Assembly: GCF_003337555.1 (NCBI RefSeq)
Contig: NZ_QPJK01000009.1
Location: 124,001 to 188,000 of the forward strand
Source of the DNA: Pseudorhodoferax soli
Lineage (GTDB): Bacteria; Pseudomonadota; Gammaproteobacteria; Burkholderiales; Burkholderiaceae_C
Reading direction: 5' to 3'
Length of the DNA stretch: 64,000 bases
Notes under the pieces: generated by a model
Seen by the model: the letters and a program-made list of their open reading frames with translations, nothing else
What the model was told of the DNA's origin: nothing
Databases searched by the model: none
Made by a program: the position numbers and the translations under genes
In this document: piece after piece, positions 17,223-24,738 of the stretch
Position numbering within the stretch: the stretch's first letter is position 1
How the letters are laid out: the number at the start of each line of letters is the position of its first letter

Positions 17223-17981
17223 ATGCGATTGCAGGGCAAGAGAGTGCTGGTGACTGCGGCCGGCCAGGGCATCGGCCGCGCGGCCGTCGAGGCGCTCACG
17301 CGCGAGGGCGCGGAGGTCTGGGCCACCGACGTGAACGAGGGCCTGCTCGAGCAGGCCTACGCGCGCCAGCCGCTGGTGCACACGCAGCGGCTCGACGTGC
17401 TCGACAAGGCGGCCATCCGGGCGCTGGTCGAGGGCATGCCCGGCATCGACGTGCTGTTCAACTGCGCCGGCGTGGTGCACAACGGCCCCATCCTCGATGC
17501 CACCGACGACGACCTCGACTTCGCGCTGAACCTGAACGTGCGCGCGCAGTTCTGGGCCATCCAGGCCGCGCTGCCGCGCATGCTGGCCAACGACGACGGC
17601 CAGGGTGGGCAGGGCAAGGGCAGCATCATCAACATGGCCAGCGTCTGCAGCAGCCTCAAAGGCCTGCCCAACCGCTGCGTCTACGGCACCAGCAAGGCCG
17701 CCGTGATCGGCCTGACCAAGAGCGTGGCGGCCGACTACGTGGCGCGCGGCATCCGCTGCAATGCGATCGCTCCGGGCACGGTGGACACGCCTTCGCTCGG
17801 CGAGCGCATCAACGCGCATGCCGACCCGGTGGAGGCACGCAAGGCCTTCGTGGCGCGCCAGCCCATGGGCCGGCTCGCGCAGGCGGCCGAGATCGTGCCC
17901 ATCGTGACCTATCTGGCCAGCGACGAATCGGTGTTCGCCACGGGCCAGGTGTTCTCGGTCGACGGCGGCATGACGATATGA
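17223..17981 (+). CDS. SDR dehydrogenase, 2-keto-3-deoxy-L-fuconate dehydrogenase-like
   Basis: A 252-residue classical short-chain dehydrogenase. The cofactor motif is TAAGQGIG (about 11-18), with NCAG at the end of beta-4 and catalytic Ser in INMASV, Tyr/Lys in YGTSK. The beta-2 end (ATDVN) predicts NAD preference. The gene is followed by a second SDR (4-bp overlap) and an FAH-family hydrolase. That order resembles L-fucose/L-rhamnose non-phosphorylative clusters, where such an SDR oxidises 2-keto-3-deoxy-L-fuconate to its 2,4-diketo form. The role is inferred from context. Confidence 0.82.
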   Translation: MRLQGKRVLVTAAGQGIGRAAVEALTREGAEVWATDVNEGLLEQAYARQPLVHTQRLDVLDKAAIRALVEGMPGIDVLFNCAGVVHNGPILDATDDDLDFALNLNVRAQFWAIQAALPRMLANDDGQGGQGKGSIINMASVCSSLKGLPNRCVYGTSKAAVIGLTKSVAADYVARGIRCNAIAPGTVDTPSLGERINAHADPVEARKAFVARQPMGRLAQAAEIVPIVTYLASDESVFATGQVFSVDGGMTI

Positions 17982-18724
17982 ACCAGCTGGACCTCAAGGG
18001 CCGCCACGCGGTCATCACGGGCGGGGCGGTCGGCCTGGGCTACGGCATCGCGCAGCGCATGCTGGCGTCCGGCGCCACGGTCACGCTGTGGGACCGCAAC
18101 GCCGAGGCGCTGGCCCAGGCCAAGGCGGCATTGGGCACCGGCGTCGACACGGTGCAGGTCGACGTGGCTGCCCACGCCAGCGTGGCGCAGGCGGCGCGCG
18201 AGACCGGCGCCGCGCATGCGGCTGTCGACATCCTCGTCAACAGCGCCGGCATCACGGGGCCCAACGTCAAACTGTGGGACTACCCGCCCGAGGCCTGGGA
18301 GCAGGTGCAGCAGGTCAATGTCAACGGCCTGTTCTTCTGCTGCCGCGAGATCGTGCCGCTCATGCGCGCGAAGAACTATGGCCGCATCGTCAACATCGCC
18401 TCGGTGGCCGGCAAGGACGGCAACCCCAACGCCAGCGCGTACAGCGCCAGCAAGGCGGCGGTGATCGGGCTGACCAAGTCGCTCGGCAAGGAGCTGGCCG
18501 ACACCGGCATCCGCGTGAACTGCATCACCCCGGCTGCGGTGAAGACGCCGATCTTCGACCAGATGACGCCGGAGCACATCGCCTTCATGCTCTCCAAGAT
18601 CCCCATGGGCCGCTTCGGTACAGTCGAGGAGGTGGCGGCCATGGTCGGCTGGCTCTGCACGGAGGACTGCTCCTTCACCACCGGCGCGGTGTTCGACCTG
18701 TCGGGCGGCCGTTCCACTTACTGA
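17978..18724 (+). CDS. SDR dehydrogenase (FabG-like), sugar pathway
   Basis: A 248-residue classical SDR with TGGAVGLGYG (about 14-23), NSAG, catalytic Ser in NIASVAG and YSASK. Its ATG overlaps the preceding SDR stop (ATGA). A likely job is the first oxidation of an aldose to its lactone, or a second carbinol oxidation in the pathway. It resembles FabG in sequence, but an operon position within a sugar-acid cluster makes fatty-acid synthesis unlikely. Confidence 0.85.
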   Translation: MNQLDLKGRHAVITGGAVGLGYGIAQRMLASGATVTLWDRNAEALAQAKAALGTGVDTVQVDVAAHASVAQAARETGAAHAAVDILVNSAGITGPNVKLWDYPPEAWEQVQQVNVNGLFFCCREIVPLMRAKNYGRIVNIASVAGKDGNPNASAYSASKAAVIGLTKSLGKELADTGIRVNCITPAAVKTPIFDQMTPEHIAFMLSKIPMGRFGTVEEVAAMVGWLCTEDCSFTTGAVFDLSGGRSTY

Positions 18725-18746
18725 CCCTCAAGAAGGAAAACAAGAC

Positions 18747-19595
18747 ATGAAACTCGTCCGCTACGGCAATCCCGGCAAGGAAAAGCCGGGCCTCATCGAC
18801 GCCAACGGCCAGCTGCGCGACCTCTCTTCCGTGGTGCCCGACATCGGCGCGGCCCAGCTCGGCGACGCGGCCCTGGCCAAGATCCGCAAGGTCAAGACCG
18901 ACAAGCTGCCGCTGGTGCGCGGCAAGCCGCGCTTCGGCAGCCCGGTGGCGCAAGTCGGCAAGTTCATCGCCATCGGCCTGAACTACGCCGACCACGCGGC
19001 CGAGTCCAACATGCCGATCCCGGCCGAGCCCGTGGTGTTCACCAAGGCCAACAGCTGCATCCAGGGCCCGAACGACCCCGTGATGCTGCCCAAGGGCTCG
19101 GTCAAGACCGACTGGGAGGTGGAGCTCGGCGTGGTCATCGGCACGCGCGCGCGCTATGTCTCGCAGAAGGATGCTCTGAACTACGTGGCCGGCTTTTGCG
19201 TCGTCAACGACGTCAGCGAACGCGCCTGGCAGCTCGAGCACGGCCTGACCTGGGACAAGGGCAAGGGCTTCGACACCTTCGGCCCGATCGGCCCCTGGCT
19301 GGTCACGCGCGACGAGATCGCCAACGTGCAAAAGCTCGGCATGTGGCTGGACGTGAACGGCCAGCGCATGCAGACCGGCAACACCAAGACCATGATCTTC
19401 AATGTGGCCAAGCTGGTCAGCTATGTGAGCCAGCTCAACACCCTGAACCCGGGCGACGTGATCACCACGGGCACGCCGCCTGGCGTGGGCATGGGCATGA
19501 AGCCGCCGGTGTTCCTGAAGAAGGGCGACGTGATCACCCTGGGCATCGAGGGCCTGGGCGAACAGCGCCAGGAAGTGGTGCCGTTCAAGCTCTGA
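18747..19595 (+). CDS. FAH-family hydrolase, 2,4-diketo-3-deoxy-L-fuconate hydrolase-like
   Basis: A 282-residue fumarylacetoacetase-fold protein. The start ATG at 18747 follows AAGGAAA. Family features are FIAIGLNYADHAAE, DWEVELGVVIG with the Glu-x-Glu metal ligands, FCVVNDVSERAWQ, KGKGFDTFGPIGPW and ITTGTPPGVGMG. Enzymes of this subgroup cleave 2,4-diketo-3-deoxy acids to pyruvate and a 2-hydroxy acid (L-lactate in the L-fucose route). The match in neighbourhood with the two SDRs and the UxaA-type dehydratase supports that function; ureidoglycolate lyase-type naming is a common alternative label. Confidence 0.88.
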   Translation: MKLVRYGNPGKEKPGLIDANGQLRDLSSVVPDIGAAQLGDAALAKIRKVKTDKLPLVRGKPRFGSPVAQVGKFIAIGLNYADHAAESNMPIPAEPVVFTKANSCIQGPNDPVMLPKGSVKTDWEVELGVVIGTRARYVSQKDALNYVAGFCVVNDVSERAWQLEHGLTWDKGKGFDTFGPIGPWLVTRDEIANVQKLGMWLDVNGQRMQTGNTKTMIFNVAKLVSYVSQLNTLNPGDVITTGTPPGVGMGMKPPVFLKKGDVITLGIEGLGEQRQEVVPFKL

Positions 19596-19612
19596 ACGCA
19601 TTGCGGTGTTGA

Positions 19613-19644
19613 ATGCAAGGGGGCGCATGGCGCCCCTTTTGCAT
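19613..19644. terminator. Strong hairpin terminator after the FAH-family gene
   Basis: ATGCAAGGGGGCGC and GCGCCCCTTTTGCAT form a nearly perfect stem of about 14 bp around an ATG loop, starting 17 bp after the stop codon. The right arm contains a TTTT run. It should end the sugar-acid operon; its symmetry lets it work in both directions. Confidence 0.7.
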
Positions 19645-19758
19645 AGCATCGCCGACTGCATCGGCCCGCAGGCGGCTGCGGTCTCGTCCTACAGGGATAT
19701 CTGCCAGGGTTCTCCAGAATGCGGCGTTTTCCGAAACGCCCTCTCAGGAAGATTGCCG

Positions 19759-20049
19759 ATGCAAGCCCAGGCACAGTGCACCGAACGACTGACGATTCCC
19801 GCCTTCGAGGAACTCGGGGGCCTGAGCTGCCTGTCGGCGGTGCAGACAGGGCCGGACCGCCTGACCGTGCAGATCGACGCGGAGAAGCCCGCCATCCGGC
19901 AGGCCGCCGCGCGCATGATGGCCGGCCAGCTCTACGCCACTTTCGGCGAGACGCCGATCAAGCTGCTGCGCTACACCGTGATGAACCAGGGCGTGCCGGG
20001 CCGGCTGGTGTTCGACGCGACCTACCGCGTGCGCCACCTGCACAGCTGA
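19759..20049 (+). CDS. Small conserved-looking protein of unknown function (96 aa)
   Basis: A 96-residue soluble protein with no recognised domain. The ATG at 19759 follows AGGAAG at good spacing and codon use is like that of neighbours; longer upstream starts would run through the terminator hairpin. It has one Cys-rich stretch near the start (QAQCTE ... LSCLSAV) and otherwise mixed alpha/beta character. It lies between the sugar operon terminator and a convergent GST gene (10-bp gap), so it appears to be a single-gene unit. Confidence 0.6.
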   Translation: MQAQAQCTERLTIPAFEELGGLSCLSAVQTGPDRLTVQIDAEKPAIRQAAARMMAGQLYATFGETPIKLLRYTVMNQGVPGRLVFDATYRVRHLHS

Positions 20050-20059
20050 AGGCCGAAGT

Positions 20060-20743
20060 TCAGGGCGCGGCGCGGTAGGGCTCGTCGAAGTCCACGAAGC
20101 GGTGCTCGGCCAGCGCCGCGGCGGTCCAGCGCTGCATGGCGGGCAGGGCGCGCACGCGTTCGATGTAGGCCGTGATGGCTGCCGGCACGGGCAGGGCGAA
20201 GTTGGCCAGCCGCACGCAGACCGGCGCGTAGTAGGCGTCGGCGATGCTGAAGTCGCCGAACAGCATGGGCCCGCCATGGGCGTCCAGCAGCTCCTGCCAC
20301 ATGTCCACGATGCGTGCCACGTTGGCGCGCACGGCCGCCTGGTCGCGCCAGATCACGCGGCCCATCTCGGGCATGCTGGCTTCCAGGTTCATGGGGCAGT
20401 GGTTGCGCAGCGCGCTGAAGCCGGCGTGCATCTCGGCGCACACGCTGCGCGCACGGGCCCGGGCCTGAGCGTCGGCGGGCCACAGCGTCTTCTCGGGAAA
20501 CTTCTCGGCCAGGTACTCGGCGATCGCCAGCGTGTCCCACACCACCAGGTCGCCATCGACGAGCAACGGCACCTGGCCCGTGGGCGCGAGCGGTTGCAGC
20601 GTCTGTTTGAACGGCGAGGTGGCGGCCAGGTCGTCGAAGGGCACCATGACCTCTTCGAACGCGATGCCAGCCTGGGACATCAGCAGCCACGGCCGCAGCG
20701 ACCAGGACGAGTAGTTCTTGTTGGCGATGTAGAGCTTGAGCAT
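20060..20743 (-). CDS. Glutathione S-transferase
   Basis: A 227-residue cytosolic GST. The thioredoxin-like N-terminal domain has NKNYSSWSLRPWL (about 8-20), whose Ser/Tyr residues are the candidate glutathione activators, and TGQVPLLVDGD with the cis-proline. The C-terminal helical domain has the FSIADAYYAPV N-capping motif. The class cannot be fixed with certainty. It probably conjugates glutathione to electrophiles; no operon partner is evident. Confidence 0.88.
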   Translation of the reverse strand: MLKLYIANKNYSSWSLRPWLLMSQAGIAFEEVMVPFDDLAATSPFKQTLQPLAPTGQVPLLVDGDLVVWDTLAIAEYLAEKFPEKTLWPADAQARARARSVCAEMHAGFSALRNHCPMNLEASMPEMGRVIWRDQAAVRANVARIVDMWQELLDAHGGPMLFGDFSIADAYYAPVCVRLANFALPVPAAITAYIERVRALPAMQRWTAAALAEHRFVDFDEPYRAAP

Positions 20744-20846
20744 GGCGGATTCCGCGGATTCAGGGGCCGGCCATGCTAACGCCGCACCGGTGCGCCATCG
20801 TTGCCGAAAACGCGCGCGACCGATGCGTGCCGCGAATCGATCGGGC

Positions 20847-21764
20847 TCAGTACCGGTCGGGCACGTACATCTCGGCGGGCACGGGGTGGCGGATGTAGTC
20901 CGCGTTGCGGGCGCGCTCGGGCAGCACGATGGACGGGTGCTCGACCTCTTCGTAGGGGAACTGCGTGAGCAGGTGGCTGATGCAATTCAGCCGCGCCTTC
21001 TTCTTGTCGACGGCCTGCACGAGGTGCCACGGCGCCTCGGGGATGTGGGTGCGCTCCAACATGGTTTCCTTGGCCTTGGTGTAGGCCTCCCAGCGGCGGC
21101 GGCTCTCGAAGTCCATGGGCGAGAGCTTCCACTGCTTGAGCGGGTCGTGGATGCGGCCCAGGAAGCGCAGGTGCTGCTCGTCGTCGGTGATGGAGAACCA
21201 GTACTTCACCAGCGTGATGCCCGAGCGGATCAGCATCTTCTCGAACTCGGGCACCGAGCGGAAGAACTCCTCGTACTCGGCGTCGTTGCAAAAGCCCATG
21301 ACGCGCTCGACACCAGCGCGGTTGTACCAGCTGCGGTCGAACAGCACGATCTCGCCACCCGCAGGCAGGTGCGAGACATAGCGCTGGAAATACCACTGCG
21401 TCTTCTCGCGGTCGTTGGGCGCGGGCAACGCGGCCACGCGGCACACCCGGGGGTTCAGGCGCTGGGTGATGCGCTTGATCACGCCGCCTTTGCCGGCCGC
21501 GTCGCGGCCTTCGAACAGGATCACCACCTTCTTCTTGTGGAACTGCACCCAGTCCTGCAGCTTGACCAGCTCGCCCTGCAGGCGCAGCAGCTCGCGGAAA
21601 TAGGTTTGGCGGCCCAGGCCGTCGCCTGCGCCTTCTTCCCCGGCGGCGTCCAGGCGGCTGTCGTCGATCTCCATCTCCAGCTCCTCGTCGTAGCTGTCCA
21701 GCAGGTCGCGTTCGATGCGCTGCATCACGCTGTCGTGGTGGTCGGGAAGAAGCTTGTCGTTCAT
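20847..21764 (-). CDS. ppk2: Polyphosphate kinase 2 (PPK2)
   Basis: A 305-residue class I-like PPK2. Walker A GRDAAGKGG lies at 86-94, the Walker B/lid region DRSWYNRAGVERVMGF in the middle, and the conserved LLHS-like ARLNCISHLL near the end. It transfers phosphate between polyphosphate and nucleoside diphosphates (GDP or ADP). The acidic N-terminus (DSYDEELEMEIDDS) is common in the group. The start ATG at 21764 follows AAAGGAC. It is divergent from corA across a Pho box, matching a phosphate-stress theme in this stretch. Confidence 0.93.
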   Translation of the reverse strand: MNDKLLPDHHDSVMQRIERDLLDSYDEELEMEIDDSRLDAAGEEGAGDGLGRQTYFRELLRLQGELVKLQDWVQFHKKKVVILFEGRDAAGKGGVIKRITQRLNPRVCRVAALPAPNDREKTQWYFQRYVSHLPAGGEIVLFDRSWYNRAGVERVMGFCNDAEYEEFFRSVPEFEKMLIRSGITLVKYWFSITDDEQHLRFLGRIHDPLKQWKLSPMDFESRRRWEAYTKAKETMLERTHIPEAPWHLVQAVDKKKARLNCISHLLTQFPYEEVEHPSIVLPERARNADYIRHPVPAEMYVPDRY

Positions 21765-21824
21765 GGTGCGGGTCCTTTGGGAACAACGATGCTAGGAACG
21801 GCCTGTGACAGCCCCGTGTCAATC

Positions 21825-21853
21825 CTGTCACGCGGCTGTCACCGTTCTGTCGG
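21825..21853 (+). promoter_or_regulatory. Pho box (three CTGTCA-type direct repeats)
   Basis: CTGTCAC at 21825-21831, CTGTCAC at 21836-21842 and CTGTCGG at 21847-21853 are separated by exactly 4 bp each, giving the 11-bp period of PhoB sites. The strand orientation points to the plus-strand genes corA, then the Na/Pi symporter and PstS-like genes. A weak -10-like AACAAT follows at 21854-21859. PhoB-dependent control under phosphate limitation is inferred. Confidence 0.7.
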
Positions 21854-21907
21854 AACAATGCGCGAGCGCTTGTCTGCTGTATGCCGGAGAGGAACCAGGG
21901 TGTTGCG

Positions 21908-22882
21908 ATGCTGATCAACTGCGCGGCCTACGCGGACGGCGCCAAACTGGCCGACATCCCGGTGGCCGACATCAGCGAATACCTGGAGCGGCCGGGCTGC
22001 TTCGTCTGGGTGGCGCTGGCCGATGCCACGCCCGAGGAACTCGACGAGATGGGCCAGGAATTCGGCCTGCATCCGCTTGCGCTCGAGGATGCACGCTGCG
22101 GCCACCAGCGCCCCAAGATCGAGGAGTATGGCGACTCGCTGTTCGCCGTGATGCACCTGGTCGAGCCCTCGGTCGGCCCGCGGCCGGCGCTGCACGTGGG
22201 CGAGGTCGACGTGTTCGTCGGCCGCAACTACGTGCTCTCGGTGCGCAACCGCAGCCGGCTTGGTTTCCTGGGCGTGCGCGAGCGCTGCGAACGCGAGCCC
22301 GAGCTGCTGCGCCATGGCGCCGGCTTCGTGCTCTACGCGCTGCTGGACGCCGTGGTCGACCGCTACTTTCCGGTCATCGACGCACTGGAGGTCGAGCTCG
22401 AAGGCATCGAACAGCGCATCTTCACCAAGGGCGCGGCGCGTGCCAGCATCGAGCAGCTCTACGCGCTCAAGCAGCGCGCCATCGCGCTCAAGCGTGCCGT
22501 GGCGCCGTTGCTCGAAGGCGTGGGCCGCCTGCACGGCGGCCGCGTGCCCCCGGTCTGTGCCGGCGCGCAGGACTACTTCCGCGACGTGGTGGACCACCTA
22601 GCCCGCATCAACGGCTCCATCGACGCCGTGCGCGACACGATTGCGACAGCGATCCAGGTGAACCTGTCCATGGTCGCGATCGAGGACAGCGAGGTCACCA
22701 AGCTGCTGGCGGCCTGGGCGGCGATCTTCGCGGTGTGCACGGCCTTTGCGGCCATCTGGGGCATGAATTTCGAGCACATGCCCGAGCTCAAGTGGCGTTG
22801 GGGCTACCCGGCGGGGCTGGCGCTCATGGCCGCCAGCTGCGGCCTGCTGTACTGGCGTTTTCGGCGCGCGGGCTGGTTGTAG
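21908..22882 (+). CDS. corA: CorA-family Mg2+/Co2+ transporter
   Basis: A 324-residue CorA-type divalent cation channel. A large soluble N-terminal domain is followed by two C-terminal transmembrane helices; the GMN selectivity motif is present in IWGMNFEHMPE. The ATG at 21908 is preferred over an in-frame ATG at 21881, because the protein then starts MLINCAAYADG as relatives do. It sits directly behind a Pho box and ahead of phosphate-uptake genes, which is unusual company. Metal uptake to balance imported phosphate or polyphosphate is a possible reason; zinc export (ZntB-like) cannot be excluded. Confidence 0.88.
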   Translation: MLINCAAYADGAKLADIPVADISEYLERPGCFVWVALADATPEELDEMGQEFGLHPLALEDARCGHQRPKIEEYGDSLFAVMHLVEPSVGPRPALHVGEVDVFVGRNYVLSVRNRSRLGFLGVRERCEREPELLRHGAGFVLYALLDAVVDRYFPVIDALEVELEGIEQRIFTKGAARASIEQLYALKQRAIALKRAVAPLLEGVGRLHGGRVPPVCAGAQDYFRDVVDHLARINGSIDAVRDTIATAIQVNLSMVAIEDSEVTKLLAAWAAIFAVCTAFAAIWGMNFEHMPELKWRWGYPAGLALMAASCGLLYWRFRRAGWL

Positions 22883-22931
22883 CCTGCGGAGCGCCAGGAG
22901 AGGTTTAGCACCGCACAAGCCGCGGCGCAGG

Positions 22932-22989
22932 CTGTATTGCATACAGTCAAAACGTGAAGATGAAGGCGGACCGTCATGTAGACGACATG
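22932..22989. promoter_or_regulatory. Two inverted repeats in the leader of the Na/Pi symporter gene
   Basis: CTGTAT-TGC-ATACAG lies at 22932-22946 and TCATGT-N5-ACATGA at about 22974-22990. Both are perfect six-base-arm dyads upstream of the preferred symporter start at 23035. They may be operators or small RNA hairpins. If translation begins further upstream, at ATG 22960 or 22987, the second dyad would be within or next to the coding region. Confidence 0.4.
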
Positions 22990-23034
22990 AACCGTTCGTA
23001 CGCTTCCCGCTCCTATCCCTTCACCAACACACCT

Positions 23035-24738
23035 ATGCAAGTCGATATCTTTCGAGAGATCCTCGTGCCCGTCTTCGGCGGGCTCGGGATCTTCATGCTC
23101 GGCCTCGAATTCATGTCCGACGGCATCCACAACCTGGCGGTGCACCGCATGCGCGCGCTGCTGGGCAAGATCGCCGGCACGCCCGTCAAGGGCCTGGCGG
23201 CCGGCACACTGATCACCGGTGTGCTGCAGTCGAGCACCGCGATGACGGTGATGGTGGTGGGCCTCGTCAACGCCGGGGTGGTCGGGTTGCGCCCGGCCAT
23301 CAGCGTGATCATGGGCGCCAACATCGGCACCACGCTGGGCAACGGGCTGATCGCCTTGCCGCTGGGGCCGCTGGGCCTGATCACGGCGGGCATCTTCGGC
23401 CTGGTCTACGTGTTCGCCAAGAGCGCCAAGACCACCAACATCGCGCTGGCCATCGTCGGCTTCTCGCTGATCTTCTACGGCCTGAACCTGTTGACGGGCG
23501 GCCTGAAGCCGCTGCGCAACATGCCCGAGGTGATGAGCGCCATCTCCAGCCTGAACGCCTCCACGTTCGGCGGCCTGGCGGTCTGCGTGTTCACCGCCGC
23601 CGGCATCACGGCCATGATCCACTCGTCCTCGGCCACCATCGGCATCGTGATGGGCCTGGGCGCGGCCGGCATCCTCGACTGGCAGACCGCCGTGGCGTTC
23701 TCGCTGGGCGCAGACCTGGGCACCACGGTCACCTCGTGGATGGCCTCGCTGAACCTGACCAGGAACGCCAAGCGCGCGGCCTATGCGCACATCGCTTTCA
23801 ACTTCCTGGGCGTGGCGGTGATGTTCCCGATGTTCTTCCTGTCCATGGACCTGCTGCAGTGGGCCATGGGCCTGTTCGGCATGAACCCGGCGCAGATGGT
23901 GCTGGCCGACGGCAAGCAGACCTACCCCATGGTGCCGGTGGCCGTGGGCATCTACTCGATCGGCTTCAACATCTTCAACACGGTGCTGATGTTCCCGTTC
24001 ATCGGCGTGTTCGAGCGCGTGCTCTCGCGGGTCGGCGCCAACAGCCAGGACGAACTGGAGGACTACTCTATGCCGCGCCACCTGGACCGCAAGGCGGGCG
24101 GAGACTTCGGCGCTGGCGTGGTCTCGGTGCAGAAGGAGTTGTCGCGCTATGTCGAAGGCGCCGGCCTGCTGATGGCCGCCTCGCGCGGCGATGCCAGGGC
24201 ACCGAGCGACACCGAGGCGCACTACAAGTCGCTGGACACGCTGAACCGCGAGATCCGAAGCTACACCGCGGCCATGCTGACCCCCGACCAGACCCCGGCC
24301 AAGGCCGACCTGCTGGCCAGCCTGATCGAGGAAGAAGACTTCAGTGCCAGCCTGGGCGAGGCGCTGTACCAGATCAGCCGCCGGGTCGAGCGGCAGGCCT
24401 TCTCCGACCAGGCCAGGCCGCTGGTCACCGAACTGCTGGCCCTGGTCGACGCGGCCGTGGCCAAGCGCGTGACGCGCGGCGAACTCGGTGGCAACGTGCA
24501 GGAAGACAACGCACCGCAGCTGCTGGCACTGCGCAAGCGCGCGCTGGACCTGGGGCAGCAACTCTCGTGGGAGGAACGCGGCGCTGTGCTGGCGCTGCTG
24601 GGCAGCGCCGAACGCGCCTTCTTCCTGGTCGAGCGCATCTTCTCCGAACGGCTGTCGGTCTCGCGCGACCTGGGCCGCTTCGAGGGCCGTGCCGGCAGCA
24701 GCGGCTTGCGCACGCAGAGCGTGCCGGTGGCCGGATGA
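23035..24738 (+). CDS. Na+/phosphate cotransporter (NptA-like) with PhoU-like tail
   Basis: About 567 residues from ATG 23035 (MQVDIFREILVPVFGGLGIFMLGLEFM). Two Na/Pi-cotransporter repeats are visible, with the signature pairs LQSSTAMTVMVVG and HSSSATIGIVMG, each before a GAN/GAD-IGTT motif (MGANIGTTLGN; LGADLGTTVTS). The last 200 residues are soluble and helical, like the PhoU-type domain of bacterial NptA proteins. Starts at 22954 (GTG), 22960 or 22987 are possible and would add 16-27 residues; no good ribosome site separates them. It overlaps the PstS-like gene by 4 bp and likely brings in phosphate. Confidence 0.87.
   Translation: MQVDIFREILVPVFGGLGIFMLGLEFMSDGIHNLAVHRMRALLGKIAGTPVKGLAAGTLITGVLQSSTAMTVMVVGLVNAGVVGLRPAISVIMGANIGTTLGNGLIALPLGPLGLITAGIFGLVYVFAKSAKTTNIALAIVGFSLIFYGLNLLTGGLKPLRNMPEVMSAISSLNASTFGGLAVCVFTAAGITAMIHSSSATIGIVMGLGAAGILDWQTAVAFSLGADLGTTVTSWMASLNLTRNAKRAAYAHIAFNFLGVAVMFPMFFLSMDLLQWAMGLFGMNPAQMVLADGKQTYPMVPVAVGIYSIGFNIFNTVLMFPFIGVFERVLSRVGANSQDELEDYSMPRHLDRKAGGDFGAGVVSVQKELSRYVEGAGLLMAASRGDARAPSDTEAHYKSLDTLNREIRSYTAAMLTPDQTPAKADLLASLIEEEDFSASLGEALYQISRRVERQAFSDQARPLVTELLALVDAAVAKRVTRGELGGNVQEDNAPQLLALRKRALDLGQQLSWEERGAVLALLGSAERAFFLVERIFSERLSVSRDLGRFEGRAGSSGLRTQSVPVAG

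Noticed and set aside
21881-21907. Nine-residue upstream extension of CorA
   Set aside because: The in-frame ATG at 21881 would put the start close to the Pho box and adds residues not expected in the family; ATG 21908 was preferred, though not proven.
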